From Microbacterium sp. (GTDB lineage: Bacteria; Actinomycetota; Actinomycetes; Actinomycetales; Microbacteriaceae): 64,000 nucleotides of DNA. The stretch covers positions 1-64,000 of the forward strand of contig NZ_JAPSLI010000006.1 of the NCBI RefSeq assembly GCF_031180975.1, read 5' to 3'. Positions 9,785 through 18,751 of the stretch are shown piece after piece (the stretch's first letter is position 1; every line of letters starts with the position of its first letter). Position numbers and translations under genes: made by a program. Below the pieces are notes generated by a model. That model had not been told where the DNA came from. It was given only the letters and a program-made list of their open reading frames with translations, and did not search any database.

Positions 9785-10627
9785 TCAGTCGTCCGTCCAG
9801 CGATCCACGATGTCGCTGATCGTGGCGAACCAGACTCCGTCGTGGGATGCCACATGCTCGAGGAATCGCTCGAACATGAGCAGGTGGTGGCCTCGCGCAA
9901 TGGTCTGCGGGTGCACGGTCAGCGTGAAGACGCCGTTCGGCACGCGCTCGTAGGCGAAGTCGAAGAGGTCGATCCAGCGGCGCAGCACGCCCTCGGTGTC
10001 GACCATGCCCACGCTGCGCGGCAGGTTCTCCAGCACCGGGAAGTCGTCAAGATACCAGGAGACTGGGACCTCGACGAAGGCGCTGGGGGTCCCGAAGACG
10101 TTTCCCTCCTCAAGCGAGAGGGACGCCATCCGACGAGGACGGTACAACTCGAAGTCTCGTGCCATGAGCGAGGAGTCCCACGCGAAGCCGTACTCCTCCA
10201 GAATGTCGGCCGTCGCCGCGCTGAAGTTCCACGAAGGCGAGCGGTAGCCACGCGGCCTGTGGCCGACGATGCGCTCGTGAGCGGCCAGCTGGACGTCCAT
10301 GAGCCGGCGCTCCTCGTCGCGCTCCATCTTGTGGATCGGCTCGTGGTAGACCCCGTGCGCGGCGATCTCGTGCCCCGCCTGCAGGATGGCGTCGGCGGCG
10401 GCCGGGAACGTCAGCAGCGAGTGGCTGGGCACGCACCAGGTCGCCGGTATCGCGTGCCGGGCGAGCGCGTCGAGGACCCGTGGAACGCCGACTTCGGCAC
10501 CGAATTCGCCTCGCGAGAGATACGAGGGGGAGTCGGCGCCGAAGGTGCCCATCCAGACGGCCTGGGCGTCGAGATCGGAGGTGATGGCGACAGCGAATCT
10601 CGTGCCATCGGGGAGCGCCAGCGGCAT
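9785..10627 (-). CDS. Polysaccharide-deacetylase-family (CE4) hydrolase
   Basis: A 280-residue cytoplasmic CE4 fold protein without signal peptide. The metal triad is visible: Asp in TSDLDAQ (Asp18/Asp20) and His91 and His95 in AHGVYH; RGYRSPSWNFS supplies the active-site Arg/Trp region. Cytoplasmic CE4 proteins of this kind (compare PuuE allantoinase) cleave amides or cyclic ureides rather than peptidoglycan. In this operon a C-N hydrolase role is more likely than cell-wall editing; that is inference. ATG 10627 follows CAGGAGAATGAC. It is the last gene of the minus operon starting at 14551, 25 nt after the acyl-CoA dehydrogenase. Confidence 0.85.
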   Translation of the reverse strand: MPLALPDGTRFAVAITSDLDAQAVWMGTFGADSPSYLSRGEFGAEVGVPRVLDALARHAIPATWCVPSHSLLTFPAAADAILQAGHEIAAHGVYHEPIHKMERDEERRLMDVQLAAHERIVGHRPRGYRSPSWNFSAATADILEEYGFAWDSSLMARDFELYRPRRMASLSLEEGNVFGTPSAFVEVPVSWYLDDFPVLENLPRSVGMVDTEGVLRRWIDLFDFAYERVPNGVFTLTVHPQTIARGHHLLMFERFLEHVASHDGVWFATISDIVDRWTDD

Positions 10628-10652
10628 GTCATTCTCCTGAGGGTGGGGGTGG

Positions 10653-11792
10653 TCAGATCCAGGCGAGGTCGGGTTCGCCCGCCGTGGTGCGGGCGCCGAC
10701 GAGAGGCTCGAGGACGCTGTTGGCGCCTTCACCGGCGAGGAAGAGCGCGGCGTCGCGCAGGTGGCGCGCGAAATCCAGTTCCTCGGTGTAGCCCATGCCG
10801 CCGCCGAGCTCCATCGCGGTGGTCGCTGCATGCATCGCCGCTTCCGCGGCGACGATTTTCGCGGCCGCGGTCTCCGCGTCGTGGCGGCCGCCACCGTTCT
10901 TGCGCTCGGCGGCGAGCAGCACCAGACCCTTCGCCGCCGCGATCCTCGTCGTCATGCCCGCGATCCGGTGGCGTACGAGTGCGTTCTCGCTGAGGGGAGC
11001 CCCGAAGGCCGCCCTCTCCCGGACGCGCTCGACGGCACGCCACAGAGCCGAACGCGCGACGCCCACAGCCGCGGCCGCCACGGCCAGACGGCCGACCTCG
11101 AGCGCGTCCATGATCTGCTCGAACCCCCTGCCGGGGACAGCGCCGATGAGACGATCCGCGCCGACTGTGATCGTGTGCGCACTGATACGACAGGTCTCCA
11201 CACCCAGAGTTCCGAGCTTGGGCAGCCGGCGCTCGACCACCCACTGCTCCCGGTCGATCAGGAAGAGGCTGAGCGCCCTCGCGCCGCCGGCGTCCTCTCC
11301 TTCGCTGCGCACCAGCACGAGCATGTGGTCGGCGTGCTCCGCGTGAGTGATGAGGGTCTTCTCGATCGAGAGGATCCAGTCGTCCCCCTCACGGTGTCCG
11401 CTCGAGGTGATCGCCTGCAGGTCAGAGCCCGCCCCCGGTTCGGTGAGCCCGAGGCACGACAGACGAGCACCGGTTGCCAGCAGCGGGAGCCATCGGTCGC
11501 GCTGCTCTGGCGTGCCGTGATGCTCGAACGTCCACACCGCGGACGAATGCGCGTTGACGATCGGGACGAGGCTCAGCCACGCCCTGCCCATCTCCTCCAG
11601 AGCGAGCGCGTACGCGCGCAGGTCCCCGCCGCACAGCCCGAACAGACCCAGCTCCCGCATCTGCGGGAGGAGATGCGCCGGGTACCCGCCGGCGGCATCC
11701 CATTCGTGCGCGTGGGATCGGACAAGATCGGCGAAGGCCGTCACGGGAGCCAGCCCCTCGACGAGGGAGTCGATGACGACTCCTCCGGTCAT
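10653..11792 (-). CDS. Acyl-CoA dehydrogenase family protein
   Basis: A 379-residue flavoenzyme that introduces an alpha,beta double bond into an acyl-CoA. Visible family features are LGLTEPGAGSDL (flavin/substrate loop), the middle beta-domain, a C-terminal four-helix region with RERAAFGAPLSEN, and the late segment ELGGGMGYTEELDFARHLRDA. Its start overlaps the stop of the upstream FAD oxidase by ATGA (11789-11792). It probably acts on the CoA ester made by one of the ligases in the cluster; the electron acceptor (ETF) is not encoded nearby. Confidence 0.88.
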   Translation of the reverse strand: MTGGVVIDSLVEGLAPVTAFADLVRSHAHEWDAAGGYPAHLLPQMRELGLFGLCGGDLRAYALALEEMGRAWLSLVPIVNAHSSAVWTFEHHGTPEQRDRWLPLLATGARLSCLGLTEPGAGSDLQAITSSGHREGDDWILSIEKTLITHAEHADHMLVLVRSEGEDAGGARALSLFLIDREQWVVERRLPKLGTLGVETCRISAHTITVGADRLIGAVPGRGFEQIMDALEVGRLAVAAAAVGVARSALWRAVERVRERAAFGAPLSENALVRHRIAGMTTRIAAAKGLVLLAAERKNGGGRHDAETAAAKIVAAEAAMHAATTAMELGGGMGYTEELDFARHLRDAALFLAGEGANSVLEPLVGARTTAGEPDLAWI

Positions 11793-12937
11793 GAGGCCGG
11801 CGCCATCGTCTTCAACGACGGTCGATCGGCCGCGAAGCGTGCGAGGTCGCCCACCGTCGTCTCGCCGGCGATCAGCTGGGCGATGCGCTGTCCCGCCAGC
11901 GGAGCGGTCAGTGCACCGTTGACGTGGCCGGTGCTCACGTAGAGACCGCCGACTCGGTCCACGATCGGTGCGGCATCCATGGTGATCCCCACGAGTCCGG
12001 CCCACAGCCCGGTGACGCCCAGCGTTCCGAGCTCGGGATGCCGGCGCTGCAGCGAGCCGATGAGGTGTGATGCAGCATCCGCGGTCAGATGCGGGTTGAG
12101 CGACTCAGCACGATCGAAGGTCGATCCGATGACGATGCGACCCTCCGCGTTCTGGACATACGTCTCTTCGAACCGCAGACGCTGCGACCGACCCTCCAGC
12201 AGCGCACTGGCGCTGCGAGCGAGTCGGGTCGAGATGGCGCCGGTGGGCTGCGTCTGCAGCATCCCCACCCTGACCACCTCGAGCGGCAGCTCGACACCGT
12301 CGGGGACGAGCTGCTGGGTCCAGGGCCCGGCGGCCCAGACGACGGCGGAGGCGTGCACCTCGCCGCGAGTGGTCAGCACTCCGGTCGCCTCGTCGCCATG
12401 CCGAAGAACCCGGAGCACCGGAGTGTGCTCGTACACGCGCACACCGAGCTGCATGCAGAGCGCTCCGAGACTGCGCACGAAGGACGCGATGTCCAGGCGC
12501 CCGTCTTCCGCCGACAGCGCCCCGCCGACCGCTGTGTCGGGCACGAAAGCCGACTCGGCGCGGGCCTCTTCCGTGGAAAGCAGCCGCACATCGAGGCCGA
12601 TGGCCTGCTGCGCATCGACCAGCGCGCGCAGCTCCGTCATCTCGGCGTCATCCTCGGCAAAGACCACACCCCCCACCCGGGAGAAATCCGTCTTCAGGCC
12701 ATGATCTGCGACGAGCCGACGGTACAGATCGTTGGTCGCACGCAGATCCTGCACGTCGTCGTCTGTGCGCAGCCCCTGCGTCCAGATCGCGCCCAGGCTC
12801 CGTCCCGATGCCCCGAACGCGAGGAACCGCTGTTCCAGGAGCACGACGTCGAACCCGCGCTCGCGCAGCGCGAAAGCCGTCGAAACCCCCGCCACGCCGC
12901 CCCCGACGACGACGACATCCGTCTGCTCCAGTTGCAT
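11789..12937 (-). CDS. FAD-dependent oxidoreductase (DAO family), second copy
   Basis: A 382-residue DAO-fold oxidase with FAD motif VVVVGGGVAGVSTAFALRERG at residues 8-28, VVLLEQRFLAFGASGRSLG, and C-terminal GGLYVSTGHVNGALTAPLAG. It is related to the oxidase at 8492 (compare FGASGRS with HGASGRN) but clearly diverged, so the two probably act on different C-N bonds or at different steps. The ATG follows GGAGGAAGAG. It lies 49 nt after the SDR and overlaps the acyl-CoA dehydrogenase by 4 nt. Confidence 0.87.
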   Translation of the reverse strand: MQLEQTDVVVVGGGVAGVSTAFALRERGFDVVLLEQRFLAFGASGRSLGAIWTQGLRTDDDVQDLRATNDLYRRLVADHGLKTDFSRVGGVVFAEDDAEMTELRALVDAQQAIGLDVRLLSTEEARAESAFVPDTAVGGALSAEDGRLDIASFVRSLGALCMQLGVRVYEHTPVLRVLRHGDEATGVLTTRGEVHASAVVWAAGPWTQQLVPDGVELPLEVVRVGMLQTQPTGAISTRLARSASALLEGRSQRLRFEETYVQNAEGRIVIGSTFDRAESLNPHLTADAASHLIGSLQRRHPELGTLGVTGLWAGLVGITMDAAPIVDRVGGLYVSTGHVNGALTAPLAGQRIAQLIAGETTVGDLARFAADRPSLKTMAPAS

Positions 12938-12986
12938 CTCTTCCTCCAGATCGTGCCGTTGGCCAGAGCCTACGCTGACGCCCGCG

Positions 12987-13751
12987 TCAGGTGGCGGTCC
13001 AGCCGCCGTCCACGCTGATCACCTGGCCGGTCAGGTAGCTCGCGCTGTCGTCGGCCAGGAAGCGGACGACGTCCGCGATCTCCCGCGGCTCGCCGCTCCG
13101 GCCAGCGGGGACGAAGGCATCCATCATGTCGCTGGTCGCCCCTACCCCGCGATTCACGTCGACGATCCCCTGCAGCTGCTCCGCCGAGTTGGCGCGGATG
13201 TCGGTCTTGATCACTCCGGGGGCGACCACATTGCTGGTGATTCCGTGCGGTGCGAGGTCGATCGCGAGTCGGCGGTTCATGCCCTCGAGACCGGCCTTGC
13301 TGGCGGCGTACGCGAGTCCGTCCGCCGCACCGCGCTGCCCGGCGACGGAACCGATGATGATGATCCGTCCGCGTCGCTGCGGGATCATGAGGTCCGACGC
13401 GGCCTTGACGCCGTAAAACGCGCCCGTGAGGTTCACGCCGATGATACGGTCCCAGAGCGTCGGGGTGGTCTCATCGATGCCGGCGTAGCCGTCGAAGATG
13501 CCGGCGTTGCTCACGAACACGTCGAGCCCGCCGTCAGCGCCGGCGCTCTCTACGAACGAGCGCACGGCATCGGGGTCTGTGACATCCGCCACCGTAGTGC
13601 GAATGTCACTGCCGATCGCCTGCTGCGCGGCCTCGAGCCTGGCAGCGGAGATGTCGGCGATGTGCACGCGGTCGCCGTACTCGGCGAACGCCTGCGCGAT
13701 GGCGAGGCCGATGCCCGACCCGGCTCCGGTGATGGCGACGTTCCTGCTCAT
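12987..13751 (-). CDS. SDR-family oxidoreductase
   Basis: A 254-residue classical short-chain dehydrogenase. It has TGAGSGIG at 8-15, Asp33 after strand 2 (prefers NAD), NAG at 82-84, and catalytic Ser135, Tyr148 and Lys152 (YAASK). The C-terminal VDGGWTAT ending is typical. It resembles 3-oxoacyl-ACP reductase / 3-hydroxyacyl-CoA dehydrogenase-like SDRs. An in-frame start at 13766 exists, but ATG 13751 overlaps the upstream stop (ATGA), so it is preferred. In the operon it could oxidise the hydroxyacyl intermediate before the lyase step. Confidence 0.87.
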   Translation of the reverse strand: MSRNVAITGAGSGIGLAIAQAFAEYGDRVHIADISAARLEAAQQAIGSDIRTTVADVTDPDAVRSFVESAGADGGLDVFVSNAGIFDGYAGIDETTPTLWDRIIGVNLTGAFYGVKAASDLMIPQRRGRIIIIGSVAGQRGAADGLAYAASKAGLEGMNRRLAIDLAPHGITSNVVAPGVIKTDIRANSAEQLQGIVDVNRGVGATSDMMDAFVPAGRSGEPREIADVVRFLADDSASYLTGQVISVDGGWTAT

Positions 13752-14551
13752 CGTGCGTACTCCCATTCCGTGGGCAGCGACCTCTCGTCACTGCTGTACT
13801 CGACCTGATCCGGATGGATGATGCGGATCGGAGTGCGCGACGCGAGTTCCTCGGACACATGCGCGACGACGCCGGGAAGTGTAGAGATGATCGAGATGCC
13901 GGTGCTCTCCTCCGCGGTGTACCCGAGCTGTGCGAGCAGCAGACCCATCATCCCGACGTCGTTGACCGGAATGGATTCTTTCCCCGGCAAGGCGGTGAAG
14001 GCCCGGTGCAGCGCCTCATAGACGTCGCCGACGCTGTTCCACACACCCTCCTCGATCGCGACGTCGCGGAGCTTCTGCGCCCGAGGGTCTTCGAAGCGGA
14101 AGACCGGATGCCCGATCCCGGGGATGCGCTTCTTCTCGGCGCGCAGTTGCGCGACAGCCCGCTCCGCGAATGCCTCCAGGCTCTCATCGGACGCCTCGAA
14201 CGCTCGCGACTGTTCAAGCGCGAACCGGACGGTGTCCGAAGGGTCGAGCGTGTACTCGCCGACCGCCAGCGCCGCTCCGGCCAGCGCAGCGCTCATGGAC
14301 GGATTCGCGGAGGCGATAAAGCGCGCGGCGACGGTGCCCGGCTTCTGCAGGGCGTAGTCGAGCACTGCCGTGAGCACGCTGTCCAGAACGCGCCGTTCGC
14401 CTTTCGTCGGCAGCTCACCGCGGATCAGCAGGTGGACCGAGTCCGCGTAGGTCAGTCTGCCGATCAGAGTCTCCAGGTCGTACCCACGCACTCGGACGGT
14501 GCTGTCCCCGACCACGCTCACGTCAGAACGCCAATAAGCCGACTCAGTCAT
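13748..14551 (-). CDS. Citrate-synthase-superfamily protein, citryl-CoA-lyase type
   Basis: A 267-residue protein, far shorter than citrate synthase (about 430) and the size of stand-alone citryl-CoA lyase domains. The GxGHPVFRxxDPRA motif (PGIGHPVFRFEDPRA, His148) matches the citrate synthase segment carrying an active-site His. NDVGM near residue 201 may supply the acidic residue that follows VDG in ATP-citrate lyase. The early HG-type histidine loop of full-length citrate synthases is missing. It may cleave or form a branched hydroxyacyl-CoA. It is the first gene of a five-gene minus operon, divergent from pucR-type gene 14702. The substrate is unknown. Confidence 0.8.
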   Translation of the reverse strand: MTESAYWRSDVSVVGDSTVRVRGYDLETLIGRLTYADSVHLLIRGELPTKGERRVLDSVLTAVLDYALQKPGTVAARFIASANPSMSAALAGAALAVGEYTLDPSDTVRFALEQSRAFEASDESLEAFAERAVAQLRAEKKRIPGIGHPVFRFEDPRAQKLRDVAIEEGVWNSVGDVYEALHRAFTALPGKESIPVNDVGMMGLLLAQLGYTAEESTGISIISTLPGVVAHVSEELASRTPIRIIHPDQVEYSSDERSLPTEWEYAR

Positions 14552-14644
14552 GTGCTGCCCTTCGATCGTCGCTCGTCACGAGGAAGAAGCTATCTCGCAG
14601 GCCACGCCAGGTCTCTCGTAAATCTCCCCACGCTGTCGCCCGGC

Positions 14645-14662
14645 TTTGAGTACCGATTCAAA
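14645..14662. promoter_or_regulatory. Inverted repeat in the citryl-lyase / PucR divergent region
   Basis: TTTGA-N8-TCAAA sits in the 150-bp gap between the divergent citryl-CoA-lyase-like gene (start 14551) and the PucR regulator (start 14702). It is the only obvious A/T-rich dyad there, so it is a candidate autoregulatory operator. The role is inferred from position. Confidence 0.4.
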
Positions 14663-14701
14663 GCACGGCTGCGTCAGACTGTTCACGGATGGAGGTTCCC
14701 C

Positions 14702-16372
14702 GTGAGCATGCGAAGTGCTGCCGCCTGCACGATCGCGACGCTCGTCGAGAGCGATGCGGTCCGCCTCGAGCACGTCGCCGGCCCGGATGCTGCTGAGCGC
14801 GCCGTCTTCTCCGCCACGTGCATCGTCCGCAGAGAGGACCTCGACACCCTTCGCGAAGGCGATCTCGTCGTCATCGGGGTGCTCCCGGTGCTCGAGCAGC
14901 TGCCGCCCCGGGAGTTCGCCGATCTGTGCGCCCGCGCACGCGTGTCCGCGATCGCCTGGCCGGAATGGATGTCCGCCGGAATCCCGGCGGCGATCGTCGA
15001 GGGCATCAGCGCCGGCGGCGTCGCCTGTTACGTCCTTCCCGGGCAGGCTCGCCTGGCAGATGTCGTCGAGGCCATCGCGCACGCGCATGCCGCTCCAGAC
15101 GTCACACGTTTTCAGCGTCTGCTGCACATGCAGCAGCAACTCGTCGAGTCGCTGCTCGACGAGCCCCCGGTGGAGTCGATGGTCCGCAAGCTCGCCGATC
15201 TCACCGGAGGAATCGCCGGCGTCACCGACGAGAGGGGCAACGTCGAGGCGGCATCGGGAGTGCTGCCGTTCGTGCTTCTCCGGCAGGAGGCCGCCGCGAC
15301 CAGTGCGTCGGACGGCGTCATCGAAGTCGCGGGATGGGTCGCCGTCGGTCGGCGGCTTCGCAGCCTGCCCGGCGAGGCGGTGCGGTGGCTTTTCGTCGCG
15401 CGCCGTCATCAGGGGTTCGCGACCAGCTACGTGCAGGCCGCAGCCAACGTGACGGCCGCTCTCCTCGACGGAACGCGGCGCATCAACGAGATCATCGCGC
15501 ACCAGGATCTCGCGACCAGGGCGTTCGTGCTCAAGGAGGCTTTGGAGACCGAGCCGTACGAGACCTCAGAGCTCCTCGCGACGAGGGCGGGCGCGCTGGG
15601 CATTGACTTCGCAGCCGAGGCGCGCGTCATCGAGGTGCGCCGCGCGCGGCAGCTGACCGTCAGTGCGGCCGGGCCGCGGAGCCTTCGGGATGCCGTGTTG
15701 GCCGCCTTCACCACCGCCTCGCTGCTCGTCCTCGAGCACGACGGAGGCGCCACCGTCCTGGTGCAGAGCAGCACGGAGGACCTGGACCAGGGGCTCGACC
15801 GTCTCCTGCGCAGCGCCCCGGGTCTGCTCGTCGGCGTCGGACGTCCTCTCCGCCGGATCGGTGAGGCTCGGGTGTCCTGGCATGACGCGACGCTCGCGGC
15901 ACAGACCGCGCAACGGACGAGGGGCAGGTCCGTCGTGCGCTACGACGATTTCGATCTGGGTACGCGTCTGCTCGCCGATGTGGACCGGACGGACATGTCG
16001 TATTGGGTCGACGAGCTGCTGGCACCGTTGCGAGAACGGCCGATGCTGATGGAGTCGCTGGTGGCGTACTTCGACCAGAGCCTCGACATTATGAAAGCCG
16101 CGAAGCAGCTGGACATCCATCACAACACGATGCGTTACCGGCTGACGAAGGTCGAAGAGGCGCTGGGGGGATCCATCCAGTCGCCGGCGCGGATAGCATC
16201 CTTGCATCTGGCTCTCTCGGTCGAGGCGACCCAGCGCGCCGGCACGAAGCCGCTGAAGCCCGCCGTGCGACCCATTCATCATGCCGCTGACATCGGCGAC
16301 ACGGATGTGCTCCGCGGCGGAGCGGTCGATCCGGGCTTCACGGGCGCCGGCGAGCAACCGATCATCGGCTGA
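14702..16372 (+). CDS. PucR-family transcriptional regulator
   Basis: A 556-residue regulator. The N-terminal PucR ligand domain (about 5-125, with EGDLVVIG and ARVSAIAWPEWMSAGIPAA) and a central GGDEF-related domain are followed by the C-terminal PucR-type helix-turn-helix (KAAKQLDIHHNTMRYRLTKVEEALG near 462-486). Family members sense purine or amino-acid catabolites and usually activate nearby catabolic genes. Start GTG 14702 has GGAGG at 14691-14695; ATG 14708 in the same frame is the alternative. It has a low-complexity tail after the HTH. By position it is the likely regulator of the surrounding island. Confidence 0.88.
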   Translation: MSMRSAAACTIATLVESDAVRLEHVAGPDAAERAVFSATCIVRREDLDTLREGDLVVIGVLPVLEQLPPREFADLCARARVSAIAWPEWMSAGIPAAIVEGISAGGVACYVLPGQARLADVVEAIAHAHAAPDVTRFQRLLHMQQQLVESLLDEPPVESMVRKLADLTGGIAGVTDERGNVEAASGVLPFVLLRQEAAATSASDGVIEVAGWVAVGRRLRSLPGEAVRWLFVARRHQGFATSYVQAAANVTAALLDGTRRINEIIAHQDLATRAFVLKEALETEPYETSELLATRAGALGIDFAAEARVIEVRRARQLTVSAAGPRSLRDAVLAAFTTASLLVLEHDGGATVLVQSSTEDLDQGLDRLLRSAPGLLVGVGRPLRRIGEARVSWHDATLAAQTAQRTRGRSVVRYDDFDLGTRLLADVDRTDMSYWVDELLAPLRERPMLMESLVAYFDQSLDIMKAAKQLDIHHNTMRYRLTKVEEALGGSIQSPARIASLHLALSVEATQRAGTKPLKPAVRPIHHAADIGDTDVLRGGAVDPGFTGAGEQPIIG

Positions 16373-16398
16373 TGCCGGCACCCGCGCCCGACCGGTCG

Positions 16399-17439
16399 TC
16401 AGGCGAGCGAGGAGAGAATCTCGTCTGCCTGCGCCGCCATCCCGCGGACGATGTCGCCGGCGGGCGTGAGCTCGTACACCGAACTGATCCCCTGGCCGGC
16501 CGGCATCATGCCCCACTCGAGGTCACCGTCCTGATACCCGGTCTCCACCCGCATACCCGCCACCGCGTACTGTCCGGGGAAGGCCGCCGGCTGCGTGGCT
16601 GACTCCTCCCACTGCGAGGTCCAGCGATTGCGGAAGGCACGCAGCGGCTTGCCCGTGTACGCCCGGGTCAGCGTGAGTTCCCTGCTTTCGCCCTGTACCA
16701 CGCGCTGCTTGAAGGCCTCGTGCCCGAACGCCTCGGGCGACGCGATGAAGCGGGTCCCCACCCAGACGCCGTCGGCGCCGAGCGCTCGCGCAGCGGCCAG
16801 ACCTCGACCGTCAACGATTCCACCGGCCGCGAGCACGGGCAGGCTCACACGGTCGACGACCGCGGGGATCAGGGGGAGGGTGCCGGTGTATCCGGTGTGG
16901 CCGCCGCCTTCGGTGCCCTGTGCGATGAGCAGGTCCACGCCCGCCTGCTCTGCTGCGATCGCCCGCCCGGTCGAGCCGACGAGTGCGGCCACCTTGATTC
17001 CACGCCGGTGGCATTCCTCGATGAAGTCGCCCGGCGCCGCGAAGGTCAGGACGACGAGGGCGGGGGCGGCGTCCAGCACGACCTCGACCTGGCCGCGAAC
17101 GGCCCCGGGCGTGAGCAGGGGCTCGACTCCTGCCATCTTTCCGCGGTCAGTGGGGTCGAGCTGAGCCCACAGCTCCCGCACCGGACGCCACTGGTCGTCG
17201 TCATCGCTCGTGAGCGAATCCGGGAGCAGGAGGTTGACGGCGAATGGCTTGCTGGTCGTCGCCCTGATGCGCTCGATCTCGGCTCGCAGCGCCTCCGGGA
17301 GGAAGCTCACTCCGCCCAGGCAGCCCATCCCGCCCGCCTCGGACACGGCCGCGACGAGGGGCGCTTGCGCCACTCTGGCCATGCCCGCGGAGAAGATCGG
17401 GTGCTCGATTCCGAACATCTCGGTGGCCCTGGTCTTCAT
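16399..17439 (-). CDS. Nitronate monooxygenase / 2-nitropropane dioxygenase-like FMN protein
   Basis: A 346-residue TIM-barrel FMN enzyme of the NMO/NPD family. It has IEHPIFSAGMARVAQAPL at the N-terminus, AQGTEGGGHTG (the conserved glycine-rich loop with the His of the NMO signature), and LPVLAAGGIVDGRGLAAARALGADGVWVGTRF for phosphate binding. Its role would be flavin-dependent oxidation of a nitronate or a related carbanion; many homologues lack a known substrate. ATG 17439 overlaps the thioesterase stop (ATGA). It ends 26 nt from the convergent PucR gene. Confidence 0.87.
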   Translation of the reverse strand: MKTRATEMFGIEHPIFSAGMARVAQAPLVAAVSEAGGMGCLGGVSFLPEALRAEIERIRATTSKPFAVNLLLPDSLTSDDDDQWRPVRELWAQLDPTDRGKMAGVEPLLTPGAVRGQVEVVLDAAPALVVLTFAAPGDFIEECHRRGIKVAALVGSTGRAIAAEQAGVDLLIAQGTEGGGHTGYTGTLPLIPAVVDRVSLPVLAAGGIVDGRGLAAARALGADGVWVGTRFIASPEAFGHEAFKQRVVQGESRELTLTRAYTGKPLRAFRNRWTSQWEESATQPAAFPGQYAVAGMRVETGYQDGDLEWGMMPAGQGISSVYELTPAGDIVRGMAAQADEILSSLA

Positions 17440-17855
17440 GATGACTCTCCTTGGTGCTGGGCGATCGCCACGAGGCGCTCGCGAATCGGTTGCGGGATGG
17501 GCGCCGAGCGCCCTACCCCTGATGTCACGTTGACGTAGGTCGTGGTGATGCTGGCCAGGTCGTGTTCGCCGCGCCGGACGACGAAGTGGAGCACCGTGCT
17601 GGTGGTGCCCACGTGGGTGCAGGTCACCGTCACGACCAGATCGTCCCCCAGGCGCGCAGGCGCCCGGAAACGCAGGTCGATGGCCACGACGGCGGGGTCG
17701 AAGCCGAGGGCGATCAATTGCGGGTACGTCCACCCGAACCCGTCGAAGAACTCGGTCATCGCGGCATCCGCCAGTTCCAGGTACCGACCGTTGAAGACGA
17801 TGCCCTGGTGGTCCACCTCATAGGAGCGCACTCGATGCGCGTAAGTGAACGTCAT
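17436..17855 (-). CDS. Acyl-CoA thioesterase (hotdog, 4-hydroxybenzoyl-CoA thioesterase/YbgC type)
   Basis: A 139-residue single hotdog domain. YEVDHQGIVFNGRYLELAD is the typical catalytic Asp-x-x-Gly helix start of 4HBT/YbgC thioesterases (usual family length 130-150). It would hydrolyse an acyl-CoA in the pathway or release CoA from dead-end esters. Both ends overlap neighbours by 4 nt (nitrilase-fold gene upstream, NMO downstream), showing strict co-translation. Confidence 0.87.
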   Translation of the reverse strand: MTFTYAHRVRSYEVDHQGIVFNGRYLELADAAMTEFFDGFGWTYPQLIALGFDPAVVAIDLRFRAPARLGDDLVVTVTCTHVGTTSTVLHFVVRRGEHDLASITTTYVNVTSGVGRSAPIPQPIRERLVAIAQHQGESS

Positions 17856-18751
17856 GCCTGCTCACCCAGGCGTCGGTAGAGGTCCTCGCGAACGTTCGCG
17901 AGCCCGGGTGGTTCCGGATTCCGCCGAGAGGCGCGCAGCAGGTCGAAGTCGAGTCGCGCGTGGAGCAGATCCCCCTCGCGCGTGTCAGTCACTTGCGCCC
18001 ACACCCCGTCGTTCCGCCCGAAGGTGCGGTCGAGAGGCACGGCGATGCGCGCGTTCCCGGTGCCGTGAATCGCCCCGTCGACGGGGTAGCCCATCGACGC
18101 CACGAGGGGCGACACGACGACGTACATCTGATTCTCCATCGCACGCGCATGCGCGCCGATTCGCACCCGCTCCGCACCGCGAGTGTTCCAGGTGAGAGAT
18201 GGACAGAAGATGACCTCGACATCGCGCCCGGCGAGGAGTCTGGGCACCTCGGGGAACTCGATGTCCGCGCAGATCTGCACCGCGGCCCTCACGCCGTCGA
18301 CCTCGAAGACGGCGACGGCCTCCCCGGGCTCGACCCCCATCTTCTGCTCGGCCGGGGTGAGATGGAGCTTGTCCTGCTGCACCAGGCGGCCATCCGGGAA
18401 CGCGACGTAACAGGTGTTCCGGACGGCACCGCCGTCCGTCGCGCGCAGATGACTGCCGCCGACAACGATCAGATCCAGCGCACGGGCGATCTCGCGGTAG
18501 AGGCCGATGACCTCATCCGTGAAGCGCGGGAAATGCTCGCGGTACACGCGATCCAGATCAGCGACGCGGAGCTCCTCCCTGTCCGGGCGGGCCGCGAGCA
18601 GCGAGGTGGTCACGAGTTCCGGCAACACCAGCACACGGCTGCCCGCTGTGGATGCCGCATGGGCCGTCTCCGTCACTCGACGGGCGAACGTGGCGAAGTC
18701 GTCGTCCGCGGCAAGCGCGAACTGAGCCGAAGTGATCTCCAGCGCAGTCAT
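17852..18751 (-). CDS. Carbon-nitrogen hydrolase (nitrilase superfamily amidase)
   Basis: A 299-residue nitrilase-fold hydrolase with the complete Glu-Lys-Cys triad: Glu45 (VLPELVT), Lys128 (QQDKLHLTP) and Cys161 (VQICADIEFPE). It cleaves an amide or nitrile C-N bond and releases ammonia or an amine. The position in the acyl-CoA operon suggests removal of amide nitrogen from the substrate or from an omega-amide. It overlaps both neighbouring genes by ATGA. Confidence 0.9.
   Translation of the reverse strand: MTALEITSAQFALAADDDFATFARRVTETAHAASTAGSRVLVLPELVTTSLLAARPDREELRVADLDRVYREHFPRFTDEVIGLYREIARALDLIVVGGSHLRATDGGAVRNTCYVAFPDGRLVQQDKLHLTPAEQKMGVEPGEAVAVFEVDGVRAAVQICADIEFPEVPRLLAGRDVEVIFCPSLTWNTRGAERVRIGAHARAMENQMYVVVSPLVASMGYPVDGAIHGTGNARIAVPLDRTFGRNDGVWAQVTDTREGDLLHARLDFDLLRASRRNPEPPGLANVREDLYRRLGEQA

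Noticed and set aside
13814..14701. Long open extension upstream of the PucR start
   Set aside because: It is antisense to the citryl-CoA-lyase-like gene, has no ribosome site and no family homology; high GC keeps such frames open.
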